This document shows positions 11,876 to 23,243 of a stretch of 64,000 nt of DNA, piece by piece. Position numbers and translations under genes: made by a program. The stretch's first letter is position 1. Each line of letters opens with the position of its first letter. Below the pieces are notes generated by a model, which ran no database searches, was not told the DNA's origin, and was given only the letters and a program-made list of their open reading frames with translations. The DNA comes from Aradus depressus (lineage: Eukaryota > Arthropoda > Insecta > Hemiptera > Aradidae), in NCBI GenBank assembly GCA_963662175.1, contig OY759216.1, positions 53,895,087 to 53,959,086 on the forward strand, written 5' to 3'.

Positions 11876-12639
11876 CTCGAAAGTTATAATAATTTTAAGA
11901 GCCTGAAACCGATGTGTAGGGTATTCGATACCTTTGATTCGATACCCACTTTTATTTTTTTTTCAAGTGCACCGCTGTTTTGCGCGTATTTTTGGCTTAG
12001 GATTTAACCAATTTGGGTCTTTAACGGCCATGAATTTAAGAACAACGAAAAACTGAACTTAGATTATGAATTTTTAGAAATTAAAATAATACCAGTCTTA
12101 GGCTACCTTACGTTCCCGTGCCGAATTTGTAGGCGAAGAATCGTGCGTTCTAGAGCTTCAGTACGTTTGTTAACGCCCGCGATTGTAGAAAACTAACACC
12201 TATTGAGATCTCGAGTAATTTTAATATAAAAATTGTAATTTACGAGTATTTTCCTAGAGGTCGGGGTACCCCATATATTCACATACGAAGTTTCTATTTT
12301 CGATGATTTGGACTGTGGAAGTGTAAATAAATATGTATACACATACCTATTACGAAATTTTGCATATTTATTCAATTTCCCATTAATTTTCATGTTTCTT
12401 AAGACAATTTCCCAACAGTAATTTCCCGAAATAAAATTCCATGTCGACTTGTTTCAAGAGCCCTCGTAACCCAAATCTTATCACAAGTACACTTACAACT
12501 AATGGTCTCATAAAAATTGGTTAAGAAAATTGTAAAAATGGTGTATAGTAGAGTTGGGAAACTGGCGGCTTTGAGGGAGGGGGGAAAACGGACGTCCGGG
12601 CGTCATGCACTGTCACTCCACTCTCACACAGACAGTCAA
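11876..12639. other. Non-coding stretch, nothing recognised
   Basis: AT-rich. The 66-codon minus frame at 12193-12393 has no recognisable features. Confidence 0.45.
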
Positions 12640-12975
12640 ACTGATTTTATCCACATTTTTGACTATACATAGGGAAAGTTACATAATTAGTCAGAAATTC
12701 GATGTTGACTCAATAAAATTTCGTGTTTTCGACCATCTGATTCCTCTGTTAGTTTCTATCTGTTACCAGAACCCCTTGAAGACAAAACCTGTTGATTTCC
12801 ACATAATGAATGTATCGACACAAAGTTTAGTATGAGCATCCAGAAGCCTCTATATATAAGTGAACTATTGATATTTAGCCCAAACGGTCGATTGGCTTTG
12901 AGGGGAGCGAAAACTTAATTGATTAATTCGTGCTGGGGATGTACTCAGCCTGAGATTCACCAACGAATTTGTTTA
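12640..12975 (-). mobile_element. Family A copy
   Basis: Minus orientation: 'agggaaagttacataattag' and 'cagaaattcgatgttgact' (3' part), 'aatgaatgtatcgacacaaa' (module) and 'ttcgtgctggggatgtactc...attcaccaacga' (start motif read in reverse). Confidence 0.7.
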
Positions 12976-13106
12976 TTTATTTTTTTTTTAATATTCGAAA
13001 TCATTCAGAGGAAATATTGATGTAACAAGAGTTCGACTTTTTTTTCATCATTCATTTGTACTAGTTTTACATTCAGGATCTTCGTTATCATTAATGTATT
13101 CAATAG

Positions 13107-13250
13107 ATAGTTATTGTGACACATGCCCAGACTTTTAGTATGAGGTCATATCGCCTACTACCAGAGCGTTCTTTCGTCGCTCTAGTTGACATGAGCCTGA
13201 CAGTCGTAAATTTTGTCTACTCAGGTATATTCCACCTAAGGGATAAGGGT
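13107..13250 (-). mobile_element. SINE1, tail-proximal fragment
   Basis: Holds 'tagttattgtgacacatgcc' through 'accagagcgttctttcgtcg' and 'attttgtctactcagg'. The tRNA-like head is missing. Confidence 0.75.
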
Positions 13251-13675
13251 TTGAGGTAAGAAAACGAAAGTGAAATGAGGTTTCACAAATAGAATTAGGT
13301 GAAATTCCATTTATAGGAAATATTATTTTCTTTCATATTCATAAAAACATAACATCATTTGAAGAAAAAAAAAAAAATCAGGATCTCATGGAAAATGCTA
13401 CTTGTGAACGACCATATTTTAGGCATCAAAATTTAGTTATTTTTTTGAATTTTCTAACATAATTCTAGTATTACTTATGTTATTGTGTAATTACCTCTTG
13501 AATATTTCGAGAAGTATTTAATAGTTATGAATAAAAAATTAACGATATTTTCGGTGATATATTACTGCAAAAAAACAAAAAAAACAATACATTTATGAAA
13601 TTTAATTGATTAAAGACAGAATTTTACTTCTTTAAATTGGATATGGCTCAAAGACAAAAATATATATTGTAAACT
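13251..13675. other. Non-coding AT-rich stretch
   Basis: No recognisable feature; several short poly(A) tracts. Confidence 0.45.
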
Positions 13676-13832
13676 AAGGGCTAGAGCACAGGGCTATGGT
13701 CGCATGGTCTCACCATGGTTCGCGGGTTCGAATCCCGTCCAGGAGAGTTTTATTTCGTAAATATACGTATATATCGTAAATAAAACCATCATTGAGACAT
13801 GGCTAATATGGATCGTGCATAAATAAGGCCAA
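13676..13832 (+). mobile_element. SINE2, slightly 5'-truncated
   Basis: Starts within the head (gggctagagcacagggctat), has the B box 'ggttcgaatcccgtcc' at about 13725-13740, then 'gagacatggctaatatgg' and a decayed 3' end. Confidence 0.78.
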
Positions 13833-14288
13833 TAAAAATTAATTATTAATTAATTATTTTCAAATGAGTGTGGTAAAATTGGAGAAGTTGCTTTCTAGAG
13901 TTGATGAGACGTTAAATAAAATGCAATAATCAGGAGATATTCAAAAAAATCATCTCTATCGATAAGTTTCAATATAAGCTATAAATGCAGGTACTGGATT
14001 GTAGGTAATAGTGGTGAAGTGAGTCACAAGTGTTATCGGTGAGTCAGCTGGCAAGAGGCGGAACGGCGAGAAGAACTGTACAAGTCACAATAAATGGAAA
14101 TATATCTAGCTAATATACCTGATAGAAAACAATAAATAAAACTAGAGAAGGAAATACACAGAAAATATATATATTGTATACTAGGAATGTAGATATTTAT
14201 AGCGTCAAGTAGGCATTGGAATACTCATGGTATGACACATAGATTGAGCGGAGCGGAAGGCAAGGTAGGGGGATTGTGTCTTCGTCTC
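13833..14288. other. Non-coding stretch before the 92-bp array
   Basis: No supportable feature. Confidence 0.45.
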
Positions 14289-14745
14289 CTAGTGTAGTCA
14301 ATGATCAAGGATCCTATGGTATCGTACGAAATGTCCATTTTTTGATCATTTCGGTGTAGCAGACTCACATGAGAATTCTCCTAGTGTAGTCAATGATCAA
14401 GGATCCTATGGTATCGTACGAAATGTCCATTTTTTGATCATTTCGGTGTAGCAGACTCACATGAGAATTCTCCTAGTGTAGTCAATGATCAAGGATCCTA
14501 TGGTATCGTACGAAATGTCCATTTTTTGATCATTTCGGTGTAGCAGACTCACATGAGAATTCTCCTAGTGTAGTCAATGATCAAGCATCCTATGGTATCG
14601 TACGAAATGTCCATTTTTTGATCATTTCGGTGTAGCAGACTCACATGAGAATTCTCCTAGTGTAGTCAATGATCAATGATCCTATGGTATCGTACGAAAT
14701 GTCCATTTTTTGATGGACAGACTCACATGACAATTCTGCTAGTGA
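14289..14745 (+). repeat. 92-bp tandem array, 4-5 units
   Basis: 'ctagtgtagtcaatgatcaa' begins at 14289, 14381, 14473, 14565 and 14657, an exact 92-bp period. The last unit is shortened by a deletion. Units are nearly identical and contain the palindromes gagaattctc and cgtacg. Confidence 0.93.
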
Positions 14746-14784
14746 CCACCATCATATTTTGTTTTTTAGTTCCGCCGCTGACCG

Positions 14785-15096
14785 AAGTATAGGTGAACAC
14801 GATAACTCCCGATAGAATGAATGTATCAACATGAAATTTTATACGTGTATCCAGAACCCCACCCCCTAAGGACCACAGCTAATAATGTTCAGCGAAATCA
14901 GCCGAAGGGATGAGGGTGGTCAGGGAAGAGGGCTTGACTCATAAACCCCAATAACTGCCGATGTAATGACTATAAAGACACAAAATTTAATAAAAGGATT
15001 CAGAAGCCCTTATGTAAATCAATTATTGATTCACAAAATTGTAATTGATTAATTCTTTCTGGGAAAGTACCTACATTACATTGCCAGTGATTCGAT
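14785..15096 (-). mobile_element. Family A copy
   Basis: Minus orientation: 'ggtgaacacgataactcccg', 'atgaatgtatcaacatgaaa', a module with 'aacccctaataactgccgatg'-like sequence, and the start motif in reverse near 15060-15096. Confidence 0.75.
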
Positions 15097-15528
15097 TTTT
15101 TTTTGTCTCGGCTATTATTCATATTTCATATTATTTTCGAATAAATGTTTATTTATTCGCATGTATATAGGTGCGTGAACGAATCTCATATCCCAACCCC
15201 TTTGAGCTATTAGTCAGTGTTCGTTTAGACACCACACTATACACTGGTGGATAAGCAAGTTTTATTTGTTCCACTGTACCCTGATGATTCAATGTCTTTG
15301 CTATGCCAAATCTCCTCCCACATTTTACTATAACATATGGACATTATCTTCCATTTTACAAAAATTCTATATATTTTGGTCCCCAATTTGATAATTATGT
15401 GGCCCATGACAGGACTCTCTTGTACCAACCATGGGTTTAGAGATCACCCTTCCTCCCTTTCAGATTTCCGCACGATTAGAATACTTCTTTAGACAAACAT
15501 TGTGAAGGATGTATCTCTAATGTCTATC

Positions 15529-15854
15529 AAGGGGGGCCGGTAGCTCAGTGGTATGCCTGCTTGCCTTCTGAACTCAAGATCTTGGGTTCGAAACCCGTCC
15601 GAGCCCTTAGTTTATTTTATCTGGTAGGTAAAATAAACTTAAGCACGCCGTCCTTCGGATGGGACGTTAAGCGATGGTCTCGAGCCTGTACGATGTCAGG
15701 TACTCGTTAAAGACCCTGCCCTAGCTGGATAAATATTTAGGGTAGACAAAATTTAGGACTCCCACAGTAGAGTCAGTAAAGTGACGAAAGAGCGCTCTGG
15801 TGGTAGGCGATATGACCTCGTAGTTAAAGCCCGGGCATGAGTCATAATAACTAA
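15529..15854 (+). mobile_element. SINE1, full length with 12-bp target-site duplication
   Basis: Head with A-box-like 'tagctcagtggt' and B box 'ggttcgaaacccgtcc'; canonical body; tail 'gagtcataataacta'. It is flanked by a perfect direct repeat ctaatgtctatc at 15517-15528 and 15855-15866, the expected mark of target-primed retrotransposition. Confidence 0.93.
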
Positions 15855-15918
15855 CTAATGTCTATCTATGCTAAGGTTGGGACTGTGAGATGGGATGTAT
15901 CCTGTATCCTGCGGAGGG

Positions 15919-15957
15919 AGATGAGGTGTTCCTTCGTATTTCTCCCCTCCCTCCGCT
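15919..15957. repeat. Short inverted repeat (hairpin)
   Basis: 'gcggagggag' and 'ctccctccgc' form a perfect 10-bp stem around a ~20-nt loop. No function is assigned. Confidence 0.6.
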
Positions 15958-16328
15958 TCTCCCCACCACAGATCTGACGTAATACAGAATTACATCCAGC
16001 TAAAGGTTAGTGGAACAATACGAAAGGCTATGAAGTCCCCTCCTAAAACCAGCCAACCGCCACACGCCTTCGTACCCTTGGAGGTTATTTTAAGCTCTTT
16101 TAATATGCAAGATATTATTAAACGTAAATAAAGATTATTATTATATATATAATAATAATAATAAATAACTAACACATGAACCAGTAGCTGAATATACCCC
16201 ATTCATAAAATAAGTAGGCACCTCACAGCGTCTAGGGCATCGCCCACAATATTGATGTAATGTCGCGGGGCAGCCATTTTTCATTTTATTATTTAATGGC
16301 GATCACTGCACTACTCAGGAACGAACAA

Positions 16329-16582
16329 GTATTGTGACTCATGCTCAGGCATTAACTACGAGGTCATATCGCCTACTACCCTACAGCGCTCTTTCGTCGC
16401 TCTGATGAGGCCGACTCAACTGTGGGGATCCTAAATTGTGTCTACCCTGGTTTAGTTACCAAAGGTAGGTAGGTGACTTTAACGAGTAATCTGACAGAGT
16501 ACAGGAGGACGTGCTCAAGATTTTGTTACCTCCCAGATGAAATAAAACCGAAGGGCCTTGGGCGGGTTTCGTATCCCGATCC
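16329..16582 (-). mobile_element. SINE1, damaged copy
   Basis: Left part 'gtgactcatgctcaggcatt', middle 'ggacgtgctcaaga', right part 'ggcgggtttcgtatcccgat' (B-box region). Head end lost. Confidence 0.75.
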
Positions 16583-16739
16583 TGTAAATATACTAAAATA
16601 ACTTGTTTTCATCATAATTGTTCATAAACATTTTTGATTTAATAATAACACATATGAAATTCTTATAACTGCGCAACTTTAGAACAACCTCCTCCCAGCA
16701 GACTCAATCTATATCAGGTCAATTTATTACGAAACGCAT

Positions 16740-17046
16740 TCTTTTATTTTTCAAAATCTTGTTCGATTTTATTTCAAACCTAGTCTGCGCGTCCTTCCAT
16801 CTCTTCTATAGTCAGCAATTAATTAATGTTTCTGCTCTATTTTTTATTCCATTACATTCATTTCGTATATTATTTTCATTTTCTATATTTATTATTATCT
16901 AATTTTTCTCCACTATTGCTCTAATTTATTATTTATTTCGTCGTAGTCATACTAACGTTGTATTTTATTGTTTTTTTTAATTTTGTATTTATTCGTAGGG
17001 GACCTCGGTCCAGAATAAAACATCTTCATTTAAAAAAAAACAAAAA
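16740..17046 (+). mobile_element. Candidate non-LTR retrotransposon 3' end
   Basis: A T-rich untranslated-type stretch leads into 'ggggacctcggtccagaataaaacatcttc', which includes an AATAAA signal, followed by a poly(A) run at about 17030-17047. This layout is typical of CR1/jockey-type LINE 3' ends. No reverse-transcriptase frame is seen upstream, so the copy would be 5'-truncated. Confidence 0.45.
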
Positions 17047-17089
17047 AACTAAGAATGATAAACAATTTTTTTTAATATAAAGGGAAGGT

Positions 17090-17335
17090 GAGTGGTGGTT
17101 GAGGCCCCCTTCACCAGGGAGTTGTGTAAGAGGCAGGCAGGAGCGGCAGTGCCAGTACATGACCCAATGCCAAGGTCGGACCAGGATAAATAATAGCCAA
17201 CCACCCCCGGGGGCAGGACACCCACCGAGACTGAGCTGGAGCACCCGGGGCAGTCTGGTGGGACGTTCCGCCGAGAGAGACCAAGAAAATAATGCCCAGA
17301 CTTCTACCATAGGTTGTTGAGCCAACATGAGCCTT
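17090..17335. other. GC-rich island of unknown identity
   Basis: About 240 bp of GC-rich sequence, sharply different from its surroundings and open on both strands (73 codons plus, up to 100 codons minus). No domain was recognised. It directly follows the LINE-like 3' end and may be part of another transposable element. Confidence 0.3.
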
Positions 17336-18410
17336 CAGACGGCATAATGGCTAAGATAGCTGCTTATTGATGTGAAGGTTCCCAGAACGATGTCAGTTAT
17401 ATTACAGAGAAGTGAGATCAGGTCACACACTGAAGAGTTCCGTAGATATTTCATTGAAGATAACTGAAATACGATTTCTATCTAAGTCTCTACACTCATC
17501 GCAGAAATATTGACTAGACAGACAGTAAATAAAATTTTTAAAACATTTTTAAACGAAGCTATGACCGTATATTTCCTAGAATAGAAGATAAACAACTTCC
17601 CGCAGCTGTATGTGTAACTAATGCGTGTATCTAGAAATATGCACTGGCTAAATATTATGTGTAAAAGTGTGTTAAGAATATACCACCAGAAGATCTGTTT
17701 TAAAAAAATATGTTAATAAATATAGAAATAAAAAATGTAAGTCCCAAGGGCATGAAACTTAAATCATGACCTTCAAAGTTCTATTATATTGTCTGAGGTA
17801 AAAAACTTAGCACAAAACACTTAACTTACCTTTCTATTTATCTAATTGCGCATTTATTTTTAAATTATTTTTTTATTACTCATTTATTTAAAACTATTTA
17901 TTCCTGCAACAGTGAACATTTATTTTTGCAAATGAATGAAAAAAATAACAAGAAATAAATGAAAAAAATAACAAGAAATAAATCAAGTTAAAACTAGGAA
18001 AAAAAAAGGGGGAAAACTATATTGCCAGGCGATGATTTTAAGATTCCTTTACAGTAAAACCAAATATTTCAAGTTTCTCCCAGATTTTCTTTTAGCAAAA
18101 TTTCTCTACATTAGAAAAATACAATATAAAGTTTAATATTGAAAATATAAATAAATAAATAAAATAATAATAATAATACTAATTATTAAGAAAAATTGAC
18201 AAATGCGAACTCTTGGTCACATGCTCTCTGGAGTTTTTCAGGACAGCCTTTCAGTTTGACGCCGGGGACTATACCTATTTATAGCTAGACATGTAAAAAC
18301 TAGTTTTTATGAAGGCAATGCCAAATAGCTAAATCCTATCCAACTTCTTGATGTAAAAATTGAAAAATTATGCATAATTTTCAGTATGCATACATGTAAA
18401 AGAAAACTAA
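17336..18410. other. Non-coding AT-rich stretch
   Basis: Contains a 2-copy repeat of 'aaataaatgaaaaaaataac' near 17938-17985 and (aaat)n near 18150-18170. No gene supported. Confidence 0.45.
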
Positions 18411-18498
18411 AAAAACAGAAACATGCTACACATATAAAAAAACAGAAACATGCTACACATATAAAAAAACAGAAACATGCTACACATATAAAAAATTT
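18411..18498 (+). repeat. 27-bp tandem repeat, 3 units
   Basis: 'acatgctacacatataaaaa' recurs at 18421, 18448 and 18475. The repeated peptide in the 80-codon minus frame is just its translation. Confidence 0.9.
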
Positions 18499-18996
18499 CC
18501 AACTCATAAAAAACTCAAGTCTCCGTAAATTTTCTCGCCCACTTTCCATGTCAAAAGAGTTCTAAGCAAACTACTAAATATGAACGATTCCACCAATTCA
18601 GTTGGTTTTATTAAAAATGTTACAACATAGTAGTGGATGACTTCCACAGATAAGGCAAAGTGATAAAAACTAGACACAAATATATATATATAATATATAT
18701 GTATGTATGCGGCCATAGGCAAGACAGTCTGTCAGGGACTAGAACAAGAAGTCAAAAACAACCCAAAAAGCAGTAAAAAGTGGTAAGTCTATAATAGGAT
18801 GTGATGTCTGAAGGTAACAAAACAGCAACCATTGGAACAATTCACTGCATTACTTTTTAAACAAGTTTAATTATTTGTTCAAACCATTTTATGTTCATTT
18901 TATGTACTGTCAAAGAATTAATAACAATATTCTTACTAAAAAATTTTAACATTCAAATATGGTAAATTCCTAAGTGCCTAAGTTGTAGAAACAGGA

Positions 18997-19184
18997 GCAT
19001 GGTGGACCGTAGGGCTTTGGTAGCATGATCTCACCATGGTTTGCGGGTTCGAATCCCGTCCGGGAGTTACTTTTATATCGTAGATAGAACTCCCTCCCGG
19101 GGCCATGGATGTTGTAAATAACTAGATAAAACCATTAAAGCGAGATGGTAAATATGCATCGAACATAAAGTCAATAAAAAAAAA
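18997..19184 (+). mobile_element. SINE2 copy
   Basis: 'catggtggaccgtagggctt' (damaged head), B box 'ggttcgaatcccgtcc', 'gaactccctcccggggccat', end 'cataaagtcaat' followed by poly(A). Confidence 0.8.
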
Positions 19185-19474
19185 TAAAGTTGTGGAAATT
19201 TAATTGAAATTTTTAAAATAAAATAAAAATTGTAATAAAAATATCAGGAACATCCTGAAAAAAATTGTAAAATAAATGTCTTTTTTATTGATTTTTTTTT
19301 CAAGATTTGAAAAAAGTTTCTATTTTAGATATATTAATAGTAACGCGTTTGTAAAATTTAATTTAAAAAAACATGAATAAATGTCTAAAAAATTGGATGA
19401 TGTCACATCTGGCAATTCTGGCTTCCTGGCAGAACTAACGATTACTACAAAAAATGATTTAATAGATAGGAATA

Positions 19475-19735
19475 CAACAACAGCCAAGCTACAGATATAC
19501 AACAAGACCAGGCAAAACGGCAACTGTACGTTGAATAAAAAGACAAGAGAATTCATAAGAACAATAGCAGGCAAGCTACAGATAGATATACAACAAGACC
19601 AGGCAAAACGGCAACTGTACGATGAATAAAAAGACAAGAGAATTCATAAGAACAATAACAGGCAAGCTACAGATATACAACAAGACCAGGCAAAACGGCA
19701 ACTGTACGTTAAATAAAAAGACAAGAGAAATCATA
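19475..19735 (+). repeat. 87-91-bp tandem repeat, about 3 units
   Basis: 'aagctacagatatacaacaa' recurs at 19486, 19573 and 19664. The middle unit has a 4-bp GATA insertion, giving spacings of 87 and 91. The 82-codon frame at 19381-19629 runs through the array and probably is not a gene. Confidence 0.88.
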
Positions 19736-19878
19736 AAAATTCAGGTCTGATTTGACAATTACTTTTAGCCCTAAACATAAGCGAAAGCATGAACGTTTTT
19801 TGGACTAAAGGTGGAAAAATCTCTCGACAGGGTGAAAATAAAACCAATTTTACACACAGGCCTTACTTCATTTTATCT

Positions 19879-19883
<5 letters not shown>

Positions 19884-19910
<27 letters not shown>
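19884..19910 (+). repeat. (CT)n microsatellite
   Basis: About 12-13 uninterrupted CT units. Confidence 0.95.
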
Positions 19911-19915
<5 letters not shown>

Positions 19916-19999
19916 CTTTAATTTTACTGAAATGTTTTTTAAATAAAAGATTTAGAGAAAATCAAAAAGGCCATTTTACATTTAAATAACACCTTTATG

Positions 20000-20048
20000 A
20001 GAGACATGGCTAATATGCGTCGTACATAAAGCAAAAAAAATAAATAAA
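20000..20048 (+). mobile_element. SINE2 3' tail fragment
   Basis: 'gagacatggctaatatgcgt' and 'cgtacataaagc' followed by poly(A), identical in layout to the end of full SINE2 copies. Confidence 0.65.
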
Positions 20049-23000
20049 AATATTTTGGTTAAAGTTGAAAGACAGCTGTTAAAAAAGTAATCGAAATGTT
20101 TTTGCGATATACTAATTACTCGGCCTATGTGAGATGATGCTTTTGATATTTTCAGTAAATCAGGGATAGTAATTTGGTACGTAGAAGCGATGGAAAAAAA
20201 CCTGAACTAATCATTATTATGGATTATTTGTCTATTTGGCATTATTTGCAGAATTTGCACAGAAATATTTGTCTTAACACATATATACGGCAAAATAACC
20301 AATTAAATAAACATCCTGGCAACAGACAGGCGCAGATTGAAAATTGTAAAATTGTTATAATATACTCTATAATTATAATTTTAATAACTATAATTACAAT
20401 TTTTTTTTATTGTATGAGACAAATAGGAAACAAACGTAACAAAAAATTTCACACTTTTTCGCTGGCACAATTAAATAAATATTTACAAAAATTACAGAGA
20501 AGTAATTCCTTCTGAATCTGCTATAACATATCAACAATTCTTCTACACAAATTTTTCATGGTGGTTTAAATTTTCCTACTTCACGTAAATACTTGAATGT
20601 ATTTCCCATATCATGGGTTTTCTTAAATAACGACGTGAAATCCGATCAGGTGTGTAGAAAATTAATTCTATTATTAATGTATGTTTTTCGGTGGTCGGGT
20701 TTAAAAAATATTGGCATTTGAAAACAACTGTATTCTTGAAACGAAGATGGGGAATATTCACGAAATTAAATGTTTTTCAAAGCATTTTTCAAAACAAAAT
20801 GTTAAATATTAAGCTGTTAAAAAGTGTAAATTCTAAGCGTATATTGTAAAATCAACTTTATGAATGTAATTAAAGGTATCGTCTAGACAAAATTTAACTT
20901 CAAAATCATAATCCAAAATAAAAATGTTAAAAAGAGAAATGTCAGTGTAGTATGTTTTTGAGTTAGGAGGAACTATTTGAAGGAGAAATATGGATGCCTA
21001 TGGTGCGAGCTCCGTGCCTCGCCTGCGAAATGGTTCCTCCTTGTTAATAAGGAACTGGCAGATTTAGCCAACACACGACATCTTCTGAACTTATCATACA
21101 GTGTACATACACAGTCCATCCTCTGGCCTGTATATCCAACAGAATAATACTACACAATCTCAGAATAATATCTAGTTATATGACACTTGTGTCTATTATC
21201 TCAGAAAAGTACCTATTATTTTATAAAGAATTATCACATATTAAAATATCTTAAAATACCATTTATCCAAATAAATTAAATTCTAGCATAAATATATTAA
21301 TTAGACTTATAAGAAGGGGCCGTCCAGAGCTTATTTGTAGCCAGAGGGAAGCGGAATTATCTCTGAACAATATTAGTTAGAATAAGGCAGATTTATTCCA
21401 TTAAAAATAGAATAATTCACCATGAATACAGGCGAATCAAGTATTTTTTTAAAGAATATAAAATTAAATTAAATCCTTAGGAAAACTGTTTTTTTGTTGT
21501 TTTTTTTTCTCCTCTGGGCGAGCTTCTTTAAATTTTAATCACTTCTATATATTGTACGAATTTAAAATAAATGCAACAATAACCAATAAGCAAAAATATT
21601 AAGACTAATAAAAATACTATGAAAACATGATTTAATAAAATATTGTAATTTTTATAGCAGATATCTGAAAATTCTTCCAATAATTCAGACAGAATTATTG
21701 AACAAAAAGTAATGAATCTGTGCCCAGAGCCAGTTAATATTCATCAATTTATTTATTTAAATTATTTAGCAGTTCAATATGTTACTATAGGTATTATGAA
21801 AATTAAAGAAAATAATTTCTGGAAGGAATTCTCAGACAAAAGGTTGTCCATTATGTAAGTATTTTTATTATTCTGAAAATAATGTCAGGCGCTTAGATTC
21901 AGAAACTGGGATTGAGGAATTGTTTCAATCAATAAAATGAACATTTGTTAAATCATGATTTCTTTAATAAAATTAATAAGATAGATTAGAAAAAGTTACA
22001 TGGCCCACAATATCTTATTTTGTAAAAATAAAAAATATATTTATTATAATACAGATAAGAAACAGTGAATTTTTATGGAGACTATGGTGCCCCTTCCATT
22101 AATTTTAAAACATTTTTCGGGGGGATTATAGCAAAGAAAATACCCTAATTTATTATATTATTAAATTCATATGCCAAAAAATGAGATACATATAAAAAAT
22201 ATATGAAAATGTTGGCGCCAATAGAAAATGGAAATTTAAAATGAATCTATAACTTATTTTTATAAAATTAATTTTAGTGTAAATAATAGTAAAAAAAATA
22301 GAAAATATTTAAATGTTTTTATTAATTTTTTTTTTTTTTTTTGTAAGAAGAATAAACAATTTGTTTGAATGATTTGCTGTATTTAAAAGTGTGAGTCTAA
22401 AAAGGAAAAGTGGAGAAGTGTGTTGGAGTGACTGTTGAAAGAGTTGGGTTGAGCAAGGTGGGACTCTCGAAACTTTCCAAGTTACACCAGGGACCTTAGC
22501 GCTCCTCAACCCAAAATACATATCTACCTATCTACATGGCTCATCCCGGATAGGCTACTGGGGGCATTTATAGTTACTTTTCGCATCTCTACCATCAATT
22601 ATGTCAATTTGACACCCTGTCATAAAATTTTGGAAAATGGGATTTTTAGAATCAGCAATTTTTGGTAATTTAAAAAATACAGAAAAGTGGTTTCGTCATA
22701 CTTTTTTTTTTAATAGAAACTTAAGATATTATAGCATAAAAAATTGAGATAAATCCTTTTGTAAGCAGTTTTTGTGGTTAAGGAGACACAAGTTGCTTCA
22801 AATTTTTCCCGAAAAATTAAAATTAAATTCGTACTGAAGGATATTCGGGAAAACAGTACTACGTGTCTAAATATCATAAGTAAATATTTATTCAACAAAA
22901 ATGAGGCGGGGAGGAGTGGGGGAAATGGATGATGTTTTGGGCTTAGTGAGGAGAATAAAAAATATGTTTTCGGGCCCTATAACGAAATCTGGAGTTTTGT

Positions 23001-23237
23001 GATATGAATAAAATAACTGAGGAGGGATTTGGTTAGGTCAAGCCGCCTAACAAAGTTGGTCTTGAGGTTTTGAAGGGTGTAACTGGTAACTAGAAAAATA
23101 GTTATAACGTAAATACATGGGGGTTTTGAAATGTATAAATATAAGACAGAATATGAGAATGGACAAGACTTTATATCAGAGATTTTGGGCCATGTAACAA
23201 ACTTAGTATGAGGATTGTGTAAAATAGCGTGAAGGGG
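20049..23237 (-). other. Intronic sequence 3' of the FTZ-F1 exon
   Basis: Lies downstream of the FTZ-F1 splice donor on the minus strand. AT-rich, with no later FTZ-F1 exon recognised. The frame at 20174-20515 has one hydrophobic segment but starts at TTG and has no recognised family; I treat it as chance. A 13-bp-stem inverted repeat sits at 20963-21047. Confidence 0.55.
20963..21047. repeat. Imperfect hairpin within the FTZ-F1 intron
   Basis: 'ggaggaactattt' (20966-20978) pairs with 'aaatggttcctcc' (21028-21040), a 13-bp stem with one wobble pair. The ~49-nt loop contains further weak pairing around gagctc. Confidence 0.5.
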
Positions 23238-23243
23238 ACTTAC
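23238..23243 (-). promoter_or_regulatory. 5' splice site of the FTZ-F1 zinc-finger exon
   Basis: On the minus strand the coding sequence ...aaacttgaag is followed by gtaagt, a consensus donor. It breaks the codon after its first base (G|..), the right phase for the Ala of the conserved K-L-E-A sequence of NR5 receptors. The frame read past it (13 more codons to a stop at 23203) is intronic. Confidence 0.92.

Noticed and set aside
14289..14745. CRISPR-like array
   Set aside because: Whole units including any 'spacer' are identical; eukaryotic tandem repeat with no unique spacers or cas genes.
19381..19629. 82-codon ATG frame
   Set aside because: Runs through the 87-91-bp tandem array and stops within it; frame changes with the 4-bp insertion.
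20174..20515. 113-codon frame with a hydrophobic segment
   Set aside because: Starts at TTG, lies in very AT-rich intronic DNA where Ile/Asn/Lys-rich frames arise by chance, and no family is recognised.
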